A DNA stretch of 64,000 bases from Sphingomonadales bacterium 28-55-16 (GTDB taxonomy: Bacteria; Pseudomonadota; Alphaproteobacteria; Sphingomonadales; Sphingomonadaceae). Position 1 is the stretch's first letter; each line of letters starts with the position of its first letter. Location of the stretch: positions 18,851 to 82,850 of the forward strand of contig NCGG01000011.1 in assembly GCA_002278855.1 (NCBI GenBank). The letters are read 5' to 3'. Positions 7,983 to 16,497 of the stretch are shown piece after piece. Both the position numbers and the translations under genes were made by a program. Below the pieces are notes generated by a model. The model was not told the origin of the DNA. It saw only the letters and a list, made by a program, of their open reading frames with translations, and did no database searches.

Positions 7983-9571
7983 GCATTTCGTCCTTCGATA
8001 AGGCCCTTGGCAATGACCTGCGCCTGAATTTCCGCGGCGCCTTCAAAAATATTCAATATGCGGGCGTCGCACAAAATGCGGCTGATTTCATATTCCAGTG
8101 CATAGCCATTGCCGCCATGAATTTGCAACGCGGCGTCGGCATTGCTCCACGCAGCGCGGGCGGCAAGCAGCTTTGCCATGCCCGCTTCAATGTCGCATCT
8201 TTTTCCAGAGTCCTTGGCACGAGCCGCGGCATAGGTCAGTTCGCGTGTCATCACAAAATCGGCCAAGCTCATGGCAAGCTTATCGGCCACGCGCGGGAAC
8301 CCGATGATAGTTTTGCCGAATTGCTTGCGGTTGATGGCATAATCCAAACCCAGCTCCAAAGCGCGTTTCGCGACCCCCACCGCGCGCGCCGCGGTTTGCA
8401 TGCGCGCGCCTTCGAATGTGCGCATCAATTGCTTAAAGCCCTGCCCTTCTGCATCACCCAAAAGCGCCTTATCAGCGGCAATCATGCCATCAAATTGAAG
8501 CGCATATTCGCGCATGCCGCGATAACCGAGCACTTCGATTTCACTACCTGACATACCGGCCGCAGGAAACAGGTCAGCCTGCGTCCCCCGTGGTTTTGGC
8601 ACCAACAGCATCGACAGTCCGGCATAGCCCTTTTCCTCGGGGGCCGTGCGCACAAGCATGGTCATGAGGTCGGAACGGCTTGCATGGGTAATCCAGGTTT
8701 TGGCTCCGTTGATGACCCAATTGCCCTTATCGCGCCGCGCCCGCGTTTGAAGCGCGCCAAGGTCGGAGCCTGTGTCTGGTTCGGTAAACACTGCAGTTGG
8801 CAGTATCTCGCCGCTTGCAATCTTGGGCAGCCAATGCGCTTTTTGCGCCTGCGTGCCGCCCATTGCAATCAATTCACCCGCTATTTCTGACCGCGTCCCG
8901 AGCGAGCCCGCGCCAATCCAGCCGCGCGACAGCTCTTCCGTAACAACGCACATGACCAGCTTGGAGAGCCCCAGACCGCCATATTCGGCGGGAATGCAAA
9001 CGCCAAAGATGCCCAGCGTAGCCATGCCGGCGACGGTAGCATCTGGAATAAGGTCATTCGCCAAATGCCATTTATGGGCGTGCGGCAATATCTCGCTTGT
9101 CGTAAACCGCCGATATTGGTCGCGAATAAAGTCAAGTTCGGCGTCATGCAGGCTTTCGCTTGGCATCTGCCCCTCTGCCAACGCCTGCGCCACTGCCGCG
9201 CGCGTATCGGCTTGATCGGTGTGCAACCACGAAGCGCAATTTTGTGCCAATGACTGCGCAGCTGGGTTTATCCCAAGGTCAACGGGACGAAATATCTCGT
9301 TCTGCCCCATCGGCAATCCGCCCGTCAGTTGGCTTAAGGTTTCCGCAAAAATAACCGCGGCAATCTGCTGGTCCAACTGTGTCCCGCCGCGATTGCTATT
9401 GAGCCAATGGTGCACGGCGGCCAAGCCTGCGACGCTGGTTGCGACCCACGCGAAGCCATGCGCTGCGCGCTGATCCGCTTCAATAGATCGCGCAGATAGG
9501 CGCGCGACCAACGCAGCCTTCGCCGCATCGCGGTAGCCCTCAGCAGCCTGCAGAGCGGCGGTGAAGTTCAT
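7979..9571 (-). CDS. Acyl-CoA dehydrogenase with N-terminal extension, (2S)-methylsuccinyl-CoA dehydrogenase-like
   Basis: At 530 residues this is about 150 longer than its neighbours. The extra N-terminal part contains IEADQRAAHGFAWVAT and GGLPMGQNEIFRPVDLG, which I recognise as features of methylsuccinyl-CoA dehydrogenase (Mcd) of the ethylmalonyl-CoA pathway. The C-terminal dehydrogenase core is canonical: FTEPDTGSDLG, INGAKTWITHASRSD, HGGNGYALEYEISR and the base Glu510 in NIFEGAAEIQ. Mcd oxidises methylsuccinyl-CoA to mesaconyl-CoA. Its usual partners (crotonyl-CoA carboxylase/reductase, ethylmalonyl-CoA mutase, malyl-CoA lyase) are not in this window, so the true substrate may differ. 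The start is ATG 9571, an ATGA overlap with the thiolase; the longer open frame is rejected. Confidence 0.85.
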   Translation of the reverse strand: MNFTAALQAAEGYRDAAKAALVARLSARSIEADQRAAHGFAWVATSVAGLAAVHHWLNSNRGGTQLDQQIAAVIFAETLSQLTGGLPMGQNEIFRPVDLGINPAAQSLAQNCASWLHTDQADTRAAVAQALAEGQMPSESLHDAELDFIRDQYRRFTTSEILPHAHKWHLANDLIPDATVAGMATLGIFGVCIPAEYGGLGLSKLVMCVVTEELSRGWIGAGSLGTRSEIAGELIAMGGTQAQKAHWLPKIASGEILPTAVFTEPDTGSDLGALQTRARRDKGNWVINGAKTWITHASRSDLMTMLVRTAPEEKGYAGLSMLLVPKPRGTQADLFPAAGMSGSEIEVLGYRGMREYALQFDGMIAADKALLGDAEGQGFKQLMRTFEGARMQTAARAVGVAKRALELGLDYAINRKQFGKTIIGFPRVADKLAMSLADFVMTRELTYAAARAKDSGKRCDIEAGMAKLLAARAAWSNADAALQIHGGNGYALEYEISRILCDARILNIFEGAAEIQAQVIAKGLIEGRNA

Positions 9572-10782
9572 GCGCGCTCGAACACCGCCGCAATTCCCTG
9601 ACCGCCACCAATGCACATCGTCTCAAGTCCGAAACGGACGTCCCGACGATGCATTTCGCGCGTCAAGTTCGCCAATATGCGTCCGCCGGTTGCACCGATA
9701 GGATGCCCAAGCGAAATACCCGAACCATTGACGTTGAGCATGTCATGACGGCTGTCATCGTCGGACCAGCCCCAGCCCTTGAGACAGGCCAAAACTTGCG
9801 GCGCAAAGGCCTCATTAAGTTCAATCAGGCCGATGTCATTCCAGCTCAGGCCGTTACGTGCAAACAGCCGCTCGGTGGCGGGCACTGGGCCATATCCCAT
9901 GCGGGACGGTTCGCAGCCGGCTGCTGCCCAGCTATGGAAATAGGCGATGGGTTCCAAGCCAAGCTCTTCAAGCTTGTCCTCTGCCACAACTAAACAGGCT
10001 GCAGCTGCGTCATTTTGCTGGCTTGCATTGCCAGCGGTAACGACCCCGCCCTCCAACGGGCGCAATGCTGCCATGGTTTCTGCCGTCGCATCGGCACGAT
10101 AGCCTTCATCATGATCAAAGACGATTGGCTCGCCCTTCCGTTGCGCGATGCTGATGGGTACCAATTCATCGTCAAACAAACCCTTCGACCATGCCGCCGC
10201 CGCGCGCTGATGCGAACGCGCGGCATAGGCATCACATGCTTCGCGGCTGATAGCATGATCTTTCGCCAGATTTTCGGCGGTCTCGATCATGCCACTGATC
10301 ACGCCAAAGCGCTCGACGGGTTGGCTCATCAACCGACCGCGCGTCAACCGATCATGCAACGTCAAATTGCCCGCGCGCACGCCCTTGCGAATATCGGTGG
10401 TATAATGCTCGACATTGGACATGCTCTCACAGCCACCGGCAACGACAATGTCGCTCACGCCGGTCTGGATCATCATCGCTGCATTCGCGATTGCTTGAAG
10501 GCCGGAACCACAACGTCTGTCGATCTGATAGCCAGGCACTTCAATCGGCAGCCCCGCCGCCAACCAAGACCAATGGCCGATACAGGGTGCTTCGCCACTG
10601 CCATAGCCTTGGGCGAAGACAACATCATCGACCCGTGCGGGATCAATCTGTGTCCGGTCCATCAATGCTTTCAGGATGATACCACCCAATTCCGCGGCGT
10701 TTAACGACGCAAGCGCACCGCCAAATTTGCCAACTGGCGTTCGGATAGGAGCAACGATGGCTGCACGGCGAAGCTTGGTCAT
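9568..10782 (-). CDS. Acetyl-CoA acyltransferase (thiolase)
   Basis: A protein of 404 residues with the complete thiolase active site: nucleophile Cys91 in DRRCGSGLQA, His360 in GISLGHPIGATGG, and Cys390 in TMCIGGGQG. It cleaves 3-oxoacyl-CoA with CoA, or condenses two acyl-CoAs in reverse. It begins with MTKLRRAAIVAPIRTPVGKFGG in the usual thiolase N-terminal form. It overlaps the CoA-transferase upstream by ATGA and the next dehydrogenase downstream by ATGA, so it is tightly coupled in the operon and presumably performs the thiolytic step of the same degradation route. Chain-length preference cannot be judged. Confidence 0.93.
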   Translation of the reverse strand: MTKLRRAAIVAPIRTPVGKFGGALASLNAAELGGIILKALMDRTQIDPARVDDVVFAQGYGSGEAPCIGHWSWLAAGLPIEVPGYQIDRRCGSGLQAIANAAMMIQTGVSDIVVAGGCESMSNVEHYTTDIRKGVRAGNLTLHDRLTRGRLMSQPVERFGVISGMIETAENLAKDHAISREACDAYAARSHQRAAAAWSKGLFDDELVPISIAQRKGEPIVFDHDEGYRADATAETMAALRPLEGGVVTAGNASQQNDAAAACLVVAEDKLEELGLEPIAYFHSWAAAGCEPSRMGYGPVPATERLFARNGLSWNDIGLIELNEAFAPQVLACLKGWGWSDDDSRHDMLNVNGSGISLGHPIGATGGRILANLTREMHRRDVRFGLETMCIGGGQGIAAVFERA

Positions 10783-11981
10783 TTGGCAATTCCTACTATT
10801 CCAGTGTCAATGAGGCGGGCGATTTCGCCGGATGATAGGCCCAGCGTTTCGCCTAAAATTTCTTCGCTATGTTGTCCGTTGCGCGGCGCGGCGCGCGCTG
10901 CACCGCGTTGCATTTGCGGGATCGTGCCAAAAGCCCCGGCGGCAGGGTAGCTAAAGCCGGAGGGGTTGGCGTCAAATGCAGCAAACATGGGATTATCTGC
11001 GACCAGACGATGGTCATGCGCGGCTTCCAACATCGTTTGATATGCAGAATGGACGATACCGGCGTCATCCAACATCGCAGCCAGCCGGCTGTGATCAAGC
11101 GCAGCAATCGCCTTTTCAAACAATGGATAAAGCGCATCGCGATGTTCAAAACGCACACCATCATCCTCCGCGAAGCTAACGGTCCGTTCTGTTTCGATAG
11201 CTTTAACTGCAAATTCCAAATCAAGCGCATCGATCAGCTTTGCCCATTGCCGGTGGGTGACAATAACGATCATAGTGCGCACATTATCTTTGGTCACAAA
11301 GTCGCGTCCAAACAGGCCATAGACTGCATTCCCAAGCCGAGGACGATTGGCTTGGCGATGAAGTACTTCGGCAATACCACCCAAATTGGCAACCGTGCCG
11401 ATGGCGACGTCAGATAGCGGCACACGCACTTCACTGCCCTCGCCTGTCTGTTCGCGCCGCCGGATCGCCGCGAGCATGGCAAAGGCGGCATAAGCGCCGC
11501 TGAGCAAATCCCATGCCGGCAAGACGTGGTTAACTGGCTCGGGACCTACGCCGGTCATCATCGGATAACCCACGGCATTGTTCACAGTATAATCGAGTGC
11601 AGGCGCGCCATCAGACCAGCCCATCACACGCACGGTGACCAAGTCAGGCCGCTTTTCCGATAGTTTCGCATGCGACAGAAATCCCTCGGCGGGAAAGTTG
11701 GTGATGAACTGCCCCGTTTGTTGCACCAATTGCTGCAGCAATTCCCGGCCTTGCGGGCTAGCCAAATCCAACGCCAACGACTTTTTGGCACGGTTTAGAT
11801 TTTCCCAGTAGAGCGAATCTTGTGCATCGCTAACTGGCCAGCGATGATAATCCGGTCCCCCGCCAATCTGGTCGACGCGGATCACGTCCGCACCGAACTG
11901 GGCGCAATACAACCCCGCTGTCGGCGACGCCACAAAGGACGACGCCTCGATAATCCTTAGACCATCCAGCAGATTATACAC
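10779..11981 (-). CDS. CaiB/BaiF family III CoA-transferase
   Basis: The 400-residue protein is a family III CoA-transferase: N-terminal LDGLRIIEASSFVASPTAG, RVDQIGGGPDYHRWP in the first Rossmann part, NLNRAKKSLALDL, and the presumed catalytic Asp158 in LPAWDLLSGAYAAF. These enzymes move CoA between carboxylic acids through an aspartyl-CoA intermediate, thereby activating a substrate without ATP. Relatives include formyl-CoA:oxalate transferase, carnitine CoA-transferase, 2-methylacyl-CoA racemase and mesaconyl-CoA C1-C4 transferase. It lies 17 bases after the first dehydrogenase of the operon and overlaps the thiolase start by ATGA. It may activate the pathway's entry acid, or shift CoA within a dicarboxylate. 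Confidence 0.9.
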   Translation of the reverse strand: MYNLLDGLRIIEASSFVASPTAGLYCAQFGADVIRVDQIGGGPDYHRWPVSDAQDSLYWENLNRAKKSLALDLASPQGRELLQQLVQQTGQFITNFPAEGFLSHAKLSEKRPDLVTVRVMGWSDGAPALDYTVNNAVGYPMMTGVGPEPVNHVLPAWDLLSGAYAAFAMLAAIRRREQTGEGSEVRVPLSDVAIGTVANLGGIAEVLHRQANRPRLGNAVYGLFGRDFVTKDNVRTMIVIVTHRQWAKLIDALDLEFAVKAIETERTVSFAEDDGVRFEHRDALYPLFEKAIAALDHSRLAAMLDDAGIVHSAYQTMLEAAHDHRLVADNPMFAAFDANPSGFSYPAAGAFGTIPQMQRGAARAAPRNGQHSEEILGETLGLSSGEIARLIDTGIVGIAK

Positions 11982-11998
11982 GCATCAGCCCCCTAACA

Positions 11999-13153
11999 TC
12001 AGTTTTGGGCAGCCCAATCGCGCAGCATATGTTTCGCAATCTGCAGCTGAAGGATTTGCGTTGTGCCTTCATAAATCCTGTAGATCCGTGCATCGCGATA
12101 AAAACGCTCGGCTTCATATTCCGCCAAATAGCCTGCGCCACCATAAATTTGGACAACGCGGTCGACCACGCGCCCGCACATTTCACTTGCGAAGACCTTG
12201 ACCGCCGCGGCCTTGCGTAGCACATTTTCTCCAGCGTCTGCACGGCGCGCGGCGTCTTCCAGCATGGCTTCAGCCGCATAAATCTCGATCTCGCTGTCGG
12301 CCAGCATTTGCTGGATAAGTTGGAAATTGGCGATGGGTTCACCAAAGGCCTTACGTTCATTGGCATAGCGCAACGCGCTATCAAGCGCGCGGCGCGCATA
12401 GCCTGTCGCAGCCGCTCCAATAGACAAGCGACCATTATCGAGGCTTTTCATCGCGAACGCGAAGCCCTTGCCTTCCTCACCCCCCAAAATTGCATCGGCA
12501 GGCAGTTTTACATCATCCATAATGATATCAGCGATATGGCTGCCCGACTGCCCCATTTTCTTGTCCGACTTGCCCACGCTAATGCCGGGCGTGTCCATCG
12601 GCACGATGAAAGCGGAAACATGGGCGTTTTTAGGCAACGCCTCCTTGCTGGTGCGCGCCATAATCAACGCAACATTCGCAAAAGGTGCATTGGTGATATA
12701 ACGCTTTGTGCCGTTCAGCACCCAACCATTTCCCGATTTGACCGCGATTGTTTGCATGGCGGCAGAATCGGAGCCTGACCCTGGCTCAGTAAGCCCGAAC
12801 GATGCAATCTCCCCTGCGGCCAGTCGCGGCAACCATTCGGCCTTTTGCGCCTCTGTCGCGCCGTTTTTGAATGCCGAACTCACCATGCCGATGTTGATCG
12901 ACGTGACAGACCGATAGCAAGGCATCGCGTAGCTAAGCTCACGGATGGTGCGGATATATTGCTGAATATTCATGCCCGCGCCGCCATATTCCTCAGGCAT
13001 CGTCAATCCGAATAGTCCCATGTCCCGCATTTCGGCCATGATAGATTCGGGGATAGTTTCCGTTTCTAGAATTTCTTTTTCCGCTGGAATCAAGCGTGCG
13101 CGCACATACCGCTGAAGCTGTTCAATGAACTGCTCGAAAATATCGTTATCCAT
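11999..13153 (-). CDS. Acyl-CoA dehydrogenase, first gene of the acyl-CoA operon
   Basis: A 384-residue canonical acyl-CoA dehydrogenase. It shows FGLTEPGSGSDSAA and LNGTKRYITNAPFA in the middle domain, YGGAGYLAEYEAERFYRDAR in the C-terminal domain (as a continuous motif slightly over this), and the base Glu362 in RIYEGTTQI. The start at 13153 (MDNDIFEQF) has AAGGGA six bases upstream, so the longer open frame is rejected. As the promoter-proximal gene it probably begins the transcript that runs to the crotonase at 3937. A perfect 14-bp palindrome about 100 bases upstream could be the operator. Confidence 0.92.
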   Translation of the reverse strand: MDNDIFEQFIEQLQRYVRARLIPAEKEILETETIPESIMAEMRDMGLFGLTMPEEYGGAGMNIQQYIRTIRELSYAMPCYRSVTSINIGMVSSAFKNGATEAQKAEWLPRLAAGEIASFGLTEPGSGSDSAAMQTIAVKSGNGWVLNGTKRYITNAPFANVALIMARTSKEALPKNAHVSAFIVPMDTPGISVGKSDKKMGQSGSHIADIIMDDVKLPADAILGGEEGKGFAFAMKSLDNGRLSIGAAATGYARRALDSALRYANERKAFGEPIANFQLIQQMLADSEIEIYAAEAMLEDAARRADAGENVLRKAAAVKVFASEMCGRVVDRVVQIYGGAGYLAEYEAERFYRDARIYRIYEGTTQILQLQIAKHMLRDWAAQN

Positions 13154-13253
13154 ACTGATCCCTTCCCTGCAACGCGAACCATAATGCTCCGGCATGTGTC
13201 ATGCCTTGGTTGTTGTCACACCTGCATTTCAAAATAAAGCCGTGACATTGCGT

Positions 13254-13267
13254 TCGACACTTGTCGA
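13254..13267. promoter_or_regulatory. Perfect 14-bp palindrome upstream of acyl-CoA operon
   Basis: TCGACACTTGTCGA is a palindrome with 6-bp arms around a CT centre, in the 189-base gap between the protease gene's end and the first acyl-CoA dehydrogenase. It is about 100 bases before the operon's start codon. The position fits an operator for a dimeric repressor such as a TetR- or GntR-type protein, but no regulator gene is present in the window. Nothing else with a clear function is visible in the gap. Confidence 0.4.
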
Positions 13268-13342
13268 TGGGAAAGCGGCACCTCTGCCAAAGTTTAATGG
13301 TTTCTGCGTAAACCTGTCTATCCGGTTGAGGCTGACTTCGAG

Positions 13343-14824
13343 CTAAAAGGATCCGGACACTTCACGTTGTGCTATGGAGCCTTTGTCTGGCACGAGCAGA
13401 GCTCCGGGTGTTCGGTCCCCATTTTCAGGCACCAACATGATCCGCTGTTCGGTGCTTGCAGAAGTACGTTGCGCACTCTGGGCAACCGCAATGGGCGTGC
13501 AACTCCGACCAGCGACGAAGTCCAGAGCAGTGCGCAGCGATGCCTCCTGCGGGTCGCCGAGCGGCCGTGTAATATCGTCTGCAGCCGCGCAAGTCGTGCG
13601 CATCGTACCAGCAAGCCCGGAATAATAATCGCCCTGCCCCGCGGCGTTTTCTTTGGCAAAAGCAACGACACGAATGCGATCATCGCAAGCCGTCAGATCC
13701 AAAGCGATTTGGCCAACGGGTTTTCCGTAGCTGTTACTGCCGATCAGCGCCGCATTGACGCCCAGATACGGAACGAAGCTGGCCATCACCAATTCGCTGG
13801 CAGACGCGGTAGCACCGGTAGCAATGAACGCAATCTTCACCGGCGAGACCGATTGTGCCTGTGGCGCAAATCGCTTCGTTTCATTATTTGATGCCTTTGA
13901 CGCGCGGAAACGGGTCACGGAAAATATATCGCTGCTAAAGCGATTACCAGCCAGCAAGTCGCCCATTACCTCGGCTGTAGAGACCAAGCCGCCACCATTA
14001 TAGCGGAAGTCGATGACAAAGTTCGTGATCCCCTGCGCGCGAAAATCGGCGAACGCCGCACGTAGCTGATTATCTGCAGTCGATATAAACGTCCGCATAT
14101 TGATATAGCCGACGCGCTGTCCGCCGCCATTATCGATTATTTTTGCGCCATAACGCGAAGATAAGGGTTCGATGTTGTAATCAGCTTTTGCAACAGTAAC
14201 ATTGCGTGCACCCGATGCATCGCTGATACGCAAAACGCGCTGGGTGCCAGCTGTGTTCGGACCCAAAGCACTCGAAATGCCTGCAGACCCTTGTGCCGCC
14301 AATATGTCTGCCACAGCGACCAGATTTGATGAATCCGTTCCAATCGCCAAAATTTCGGTGCCACGGTCGATACCTGCAGCAAGCGCCGGCGCGCCTTCGA
14401 ACGCCTCGATTACGAAAATGCGGCTGCCTTGATAAGCAAACCGCACGCCAAAGCCAGCCGTTGCACCTGACGCAAAAAAGGCGTTTTCTTCCTGAATTGA
14501 AGTGGCATAGGTGAAGTTCCGATCGCGGCCCTGTCCGCGGGCCGTCGCGGTCAACGCATCAATATAGGCTTGAACCGAGTTATAGCCTGCTGGGCTTAAA
14601 GCAGATGGTAAGGTTTCAGGAAAAAGATACCATTCGTTCAGTACGGACGCCGCAAAATTCTGACGATTGGTGAGGCTGCAACTGGTCGATGATGGGGGGG
14701 ATGGCGGCGGCGTTGGACTTGTGGGTGGGACGACGATGGATCCGCTACCCGAACCTCCTCCACCGCATGCCGACACCCCTGCGGCCAGAATAAGTATGAT
14801 GCTTTTTAACGACTGCTTTGTCAT
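13343..14824 (-). CDS. Lipoprotein S41 (C-terminal processing-type) peptidase
   Basis: The 493-residue protein starts at ATG 14824, preceded by a strong GGAGGAATT ribosome site. The signal peptide ends in a lipobox (VSAC, Cys20), followed by a Gly/Ser and Pro-rich linker (about 21-47). A divergent PDZ-like region spans roughly 120-210, and the S41 protease fold about 235-410. The catalytic pair fits Ser341 in GATASASELV and Lys368 in SYGKPVGQ, two residues farther apart than in classical CtpA/Prc proteins. It is thus probably a membrane-anchored periplasmic serine protease; the target is unknown. It is a single gene, divergent from the ABC1 kinase-like gene. Confidence 0.85.
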   Translation of the reverse strand: MTKQSLKSIILILAAGVSACGGGGSGSGSIVVPPTSPTPPPSPPSSTSCSLTNRQNFAASVLNEWYLFPETLPSALSPAGYNSVQAYIDALTATARGQGRDRNFTYATSIQEENAFFASGATAGFGVRFAYQGSRIFVIEAFEGAPALAAGIDRGTEILAIGTDSSNLVAVADILAAQGSAGISSALGPNTAGTQRVLRISDASGARNVTVAKADYNIEPLSSRYGAKIIDNGGGQRVGYINMRTFISTADNQLRAAFADFRAQGITNFVIDFRYNGGGLVSTAEVMGDLLAGNRFSSDIFSVTRFRASKASNNETKRFAPQAQSVSPVKIAFIATGATASASELVMASFVPYLGVNAALIGSNSYGKPVGQIALDLTACDDRIRVVAFAKENAAGQGDYYSGLAGTMRTTCAAADDITRPLGDPQEASLRTALDFVAGRSCTPIAVAQSAQRTSASTEQRIMLVPENGDRTPGALLVPDKGSIAQREVSGSF

Positions 14825-15018
14825 GCCAATTCCTCCTTGGCTTGCATCATCCCGACCAACACTAGGTGCACGGGATGCTTGGCGCCGACAAGTCACTTTT
14901 CTATCTCAAACCAGAAAATAACAGACCTTGCTTGTAAATTGTTCACCCACATTCACTTGCCGAATTATGTTCGACACCTCATCTAAGATAGCCAACCCTC
15001 ATTAGAGCAACCCATATC
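14825..15018. other. Divergent intergenic region
   Basis: This 194-base gap separates the divergent S41 protease and ABC1 kinase-like genes, so promoters for both must lie here or just inside. The GGAGGAATT site of the protease is clear. The ABC1 gene has only a weak ribosome site (TTAGAGCAACC). I found no convincing -35/-10 pair and no palindrome. Confidence 0.4.
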
Positions 15019-16350
15019 ATGCCGTCTGATCAGTTTGCGTCCAAGGGGCTGCGTGTCCCCAGCGGACGGCTTTCCCGTATTGCGCGTTTTGGCAACATGG
15101 CGACGGGCATCGCCGGTAGCATGTTGCTGGACGGCGCAAAGCAGCTTGCCAGCGGTCGTAAGCCAAGCGTCAGTGACCTGTTGATGACGCCAGCCAATGC
15201 TTTGCGGATAACGCTTCAATTAGGACAGATGCGGGGCGCAGCGATGAAGCTCGGCCAACTCGTATCTATGGACACAGGGGATTTTCTGCCACCCGAACTG
15301 ACCGATATCTTCGCACGGCTGCGCGCAGATGCCCAACATATGCCGCCGGGGCAGTTAAACATGGTGCTAACACGGCATTGGGGTAAGGACTGGCGCAACC
15401 AATTCATACGCTTTGATGATAAACCAATTGCAGCCGCCTCGATTGGTCAAGTGCATCGCGCCTTGACACGCGATCATCAGGACATTGCCATTAAAGTCCA
15501 ATATCCCGGGGTTCGCCGCAGCATTGATAGCGACGTCGACAATGTCGCCGCGTTATTGCGGCTTTCAACCCTTCTCCCCAAGACCCTAGACATCACAACC
15601 TTGCTGACCGAGGCGAAGCGACAATTGCATGAAGAAGCCGACTATGCATGTGAAGGCGCTTATCTGAAGCAATTTGGTGACTTACTGGCAGATGCCCCTG
15701 AATATGTTGTGCCGGCCTTTTATGCGCCATTGAGTGGCAAAAATGTGCTGGCGATGTCCTTCATTGAAAGTGTGCCGATTGAATCCATGATCACTGCGCC
15801 TCAGGCGGAGCGGGATCGCATCATGACGCTATTGATTGAACTGGTATTGCGCGAATTGTTTGAATTCCGCTTCATGCAGACTGATCCCAATTTTGCGAAC
15901 TATCGTTATGATCAAAAATCCCGCCAAGTCGTGCTGTTGGATTTTGGAGCAACGCGCGCATTGCCGCAGTCGGTTGTTACGCAATATCAAACCCTCTTGA
16001 ACAAGGGTTTGGCTGGTGACGCACAAGGCGTGCTTGCGGCAGTGCTCGATATCGGGTTCATGAATGCGCAGACCGCTCAGCAGAACAGATATGAAATCGA
16101 CAAGCTCATCACGACCGCGATTGCGATGATCCAGTTACCAGGCCCGTTTGACTTTAGCCGAACCGATTTTGTGACGGACATGCGGGACGAAGGCATGACC
16201 ATCGCTGCCGATCGGCGCAACTGGCATATTCCGCCGTCCGATACCCTATTCGTGCAACGAAAGCTTGGCGGCATATTTTTATTGGCCAGCCGTTTGAAGG
16301 CGCGCGTAGACGTTAACAGCATGCTAAAGCGATATATTGGAACCACCTAA
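15019..16350 (+). CDS. ABC1/UbiB/COQ8-family atypical kinase
   Basis: A protein of 443 residues with the marks of the UbiB/COQ8 family: the KLGQLVSM element (KxGQ motif) near residue 78, the Ala-rich loop AAASIGQVHRA replacing a normal P-loop, the nucleotide Lys in IAIKVQYPG, and metal-binding DFGATRAL. The family supports ubiquinone biosynthesis or lipid handling and behaves as an ATPase more than as a protein kinase. This protein lacks the long C-terminal transmembrane pair of E. coli UbiB and is closer in size to COQ8/ADCK3-type proteins. It is a single gene, followed by a 147-base leader of ahpC. No ubiquinone gene is adjacent. Confidence 0.88.
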   Translation: MPSDQFASKGLRVPSGRLSRIARFGNMATGIAGSMLLDGAKQLASGRKPSVSDLLMTPANALRITLQLGQMRGAAMKLGQLVSMDTGDFLPPELTDIFARLRADAQHMPPGQLNMVLTRHWGKDWRNQFIRFDDKPIAAASIGQVHRALTRDHQDIAIKVQYPGVRRSIDSDVDNVAALLRLSTLLPKTLDITTLLTEAKRQLHEEADYACEGAYLKQFGDLLADAPEYVVPAFYAPLSGKNVLAMSFIESVPIESMITAPQAERDRIMTLLIELVLRELFEFRFMQTDPNFANYRYDQKSRQVVLLDFGATRALPQSVVTQYQTLLNKGLAGDAQGVLAAVLDIGFMNAQTAQQNRYEIDKLITTAIAMIQLPGPFDFSRTDFVTDMRDEGMTIAADRRNWHIPPSDTLFVQRKLGGIFLLASRLKARVDVNSMLKRYIGTT

Positions 16351-16387
16351 CGGGCTAAATAATGCAATCGCTCAAACAAGCCCTCTT

Positions 16388-16471
16388 ATCGACAAAAACG
16401 ATTAGTCATTGTAAAAACCGTTGCTGGACTAAATCACAAAAATCGTGTTGAGAAAGCTCAGTCATCTCAAC
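16388..16471 (+). promoter_or_regulatory. Inverted repeats in ahpC leader (possible peroxide-regulator site and leader hairpin)
   Basis: Two symmetric elements lie upstream of ahpC. ATCG-N7-CGAT (16388-16402) has the spacing of half an OxyR-type site (ATAG-N7-CTAT) but not its exact bases. GTTGAGA-N11-TCTCAAC (16447-16471) can form a 7-bp hairpin about 30 bases before the start codon. The ribosome site AAGGG follows. Regulation by OxyR or a similar sensor is inferred from ahpC biology, not proven by the match. Confidence 0.3.
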
Positions 16472-16497
16472 CTCTCTACATAAAAAGGGTATTTAAC

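Noticed and set aside
7670..8551. Plus-strand open frame of 293 codons opposite the hydratase and Mcd-like genes
   Set aside because: It crosses two real genes in antisense and has no recognisable motif.
9572..9616. Longer start for the Mcd-like dehydrogenase
   Set aside because: It extends into the thiolase gene; the ATGA overlap start is better.
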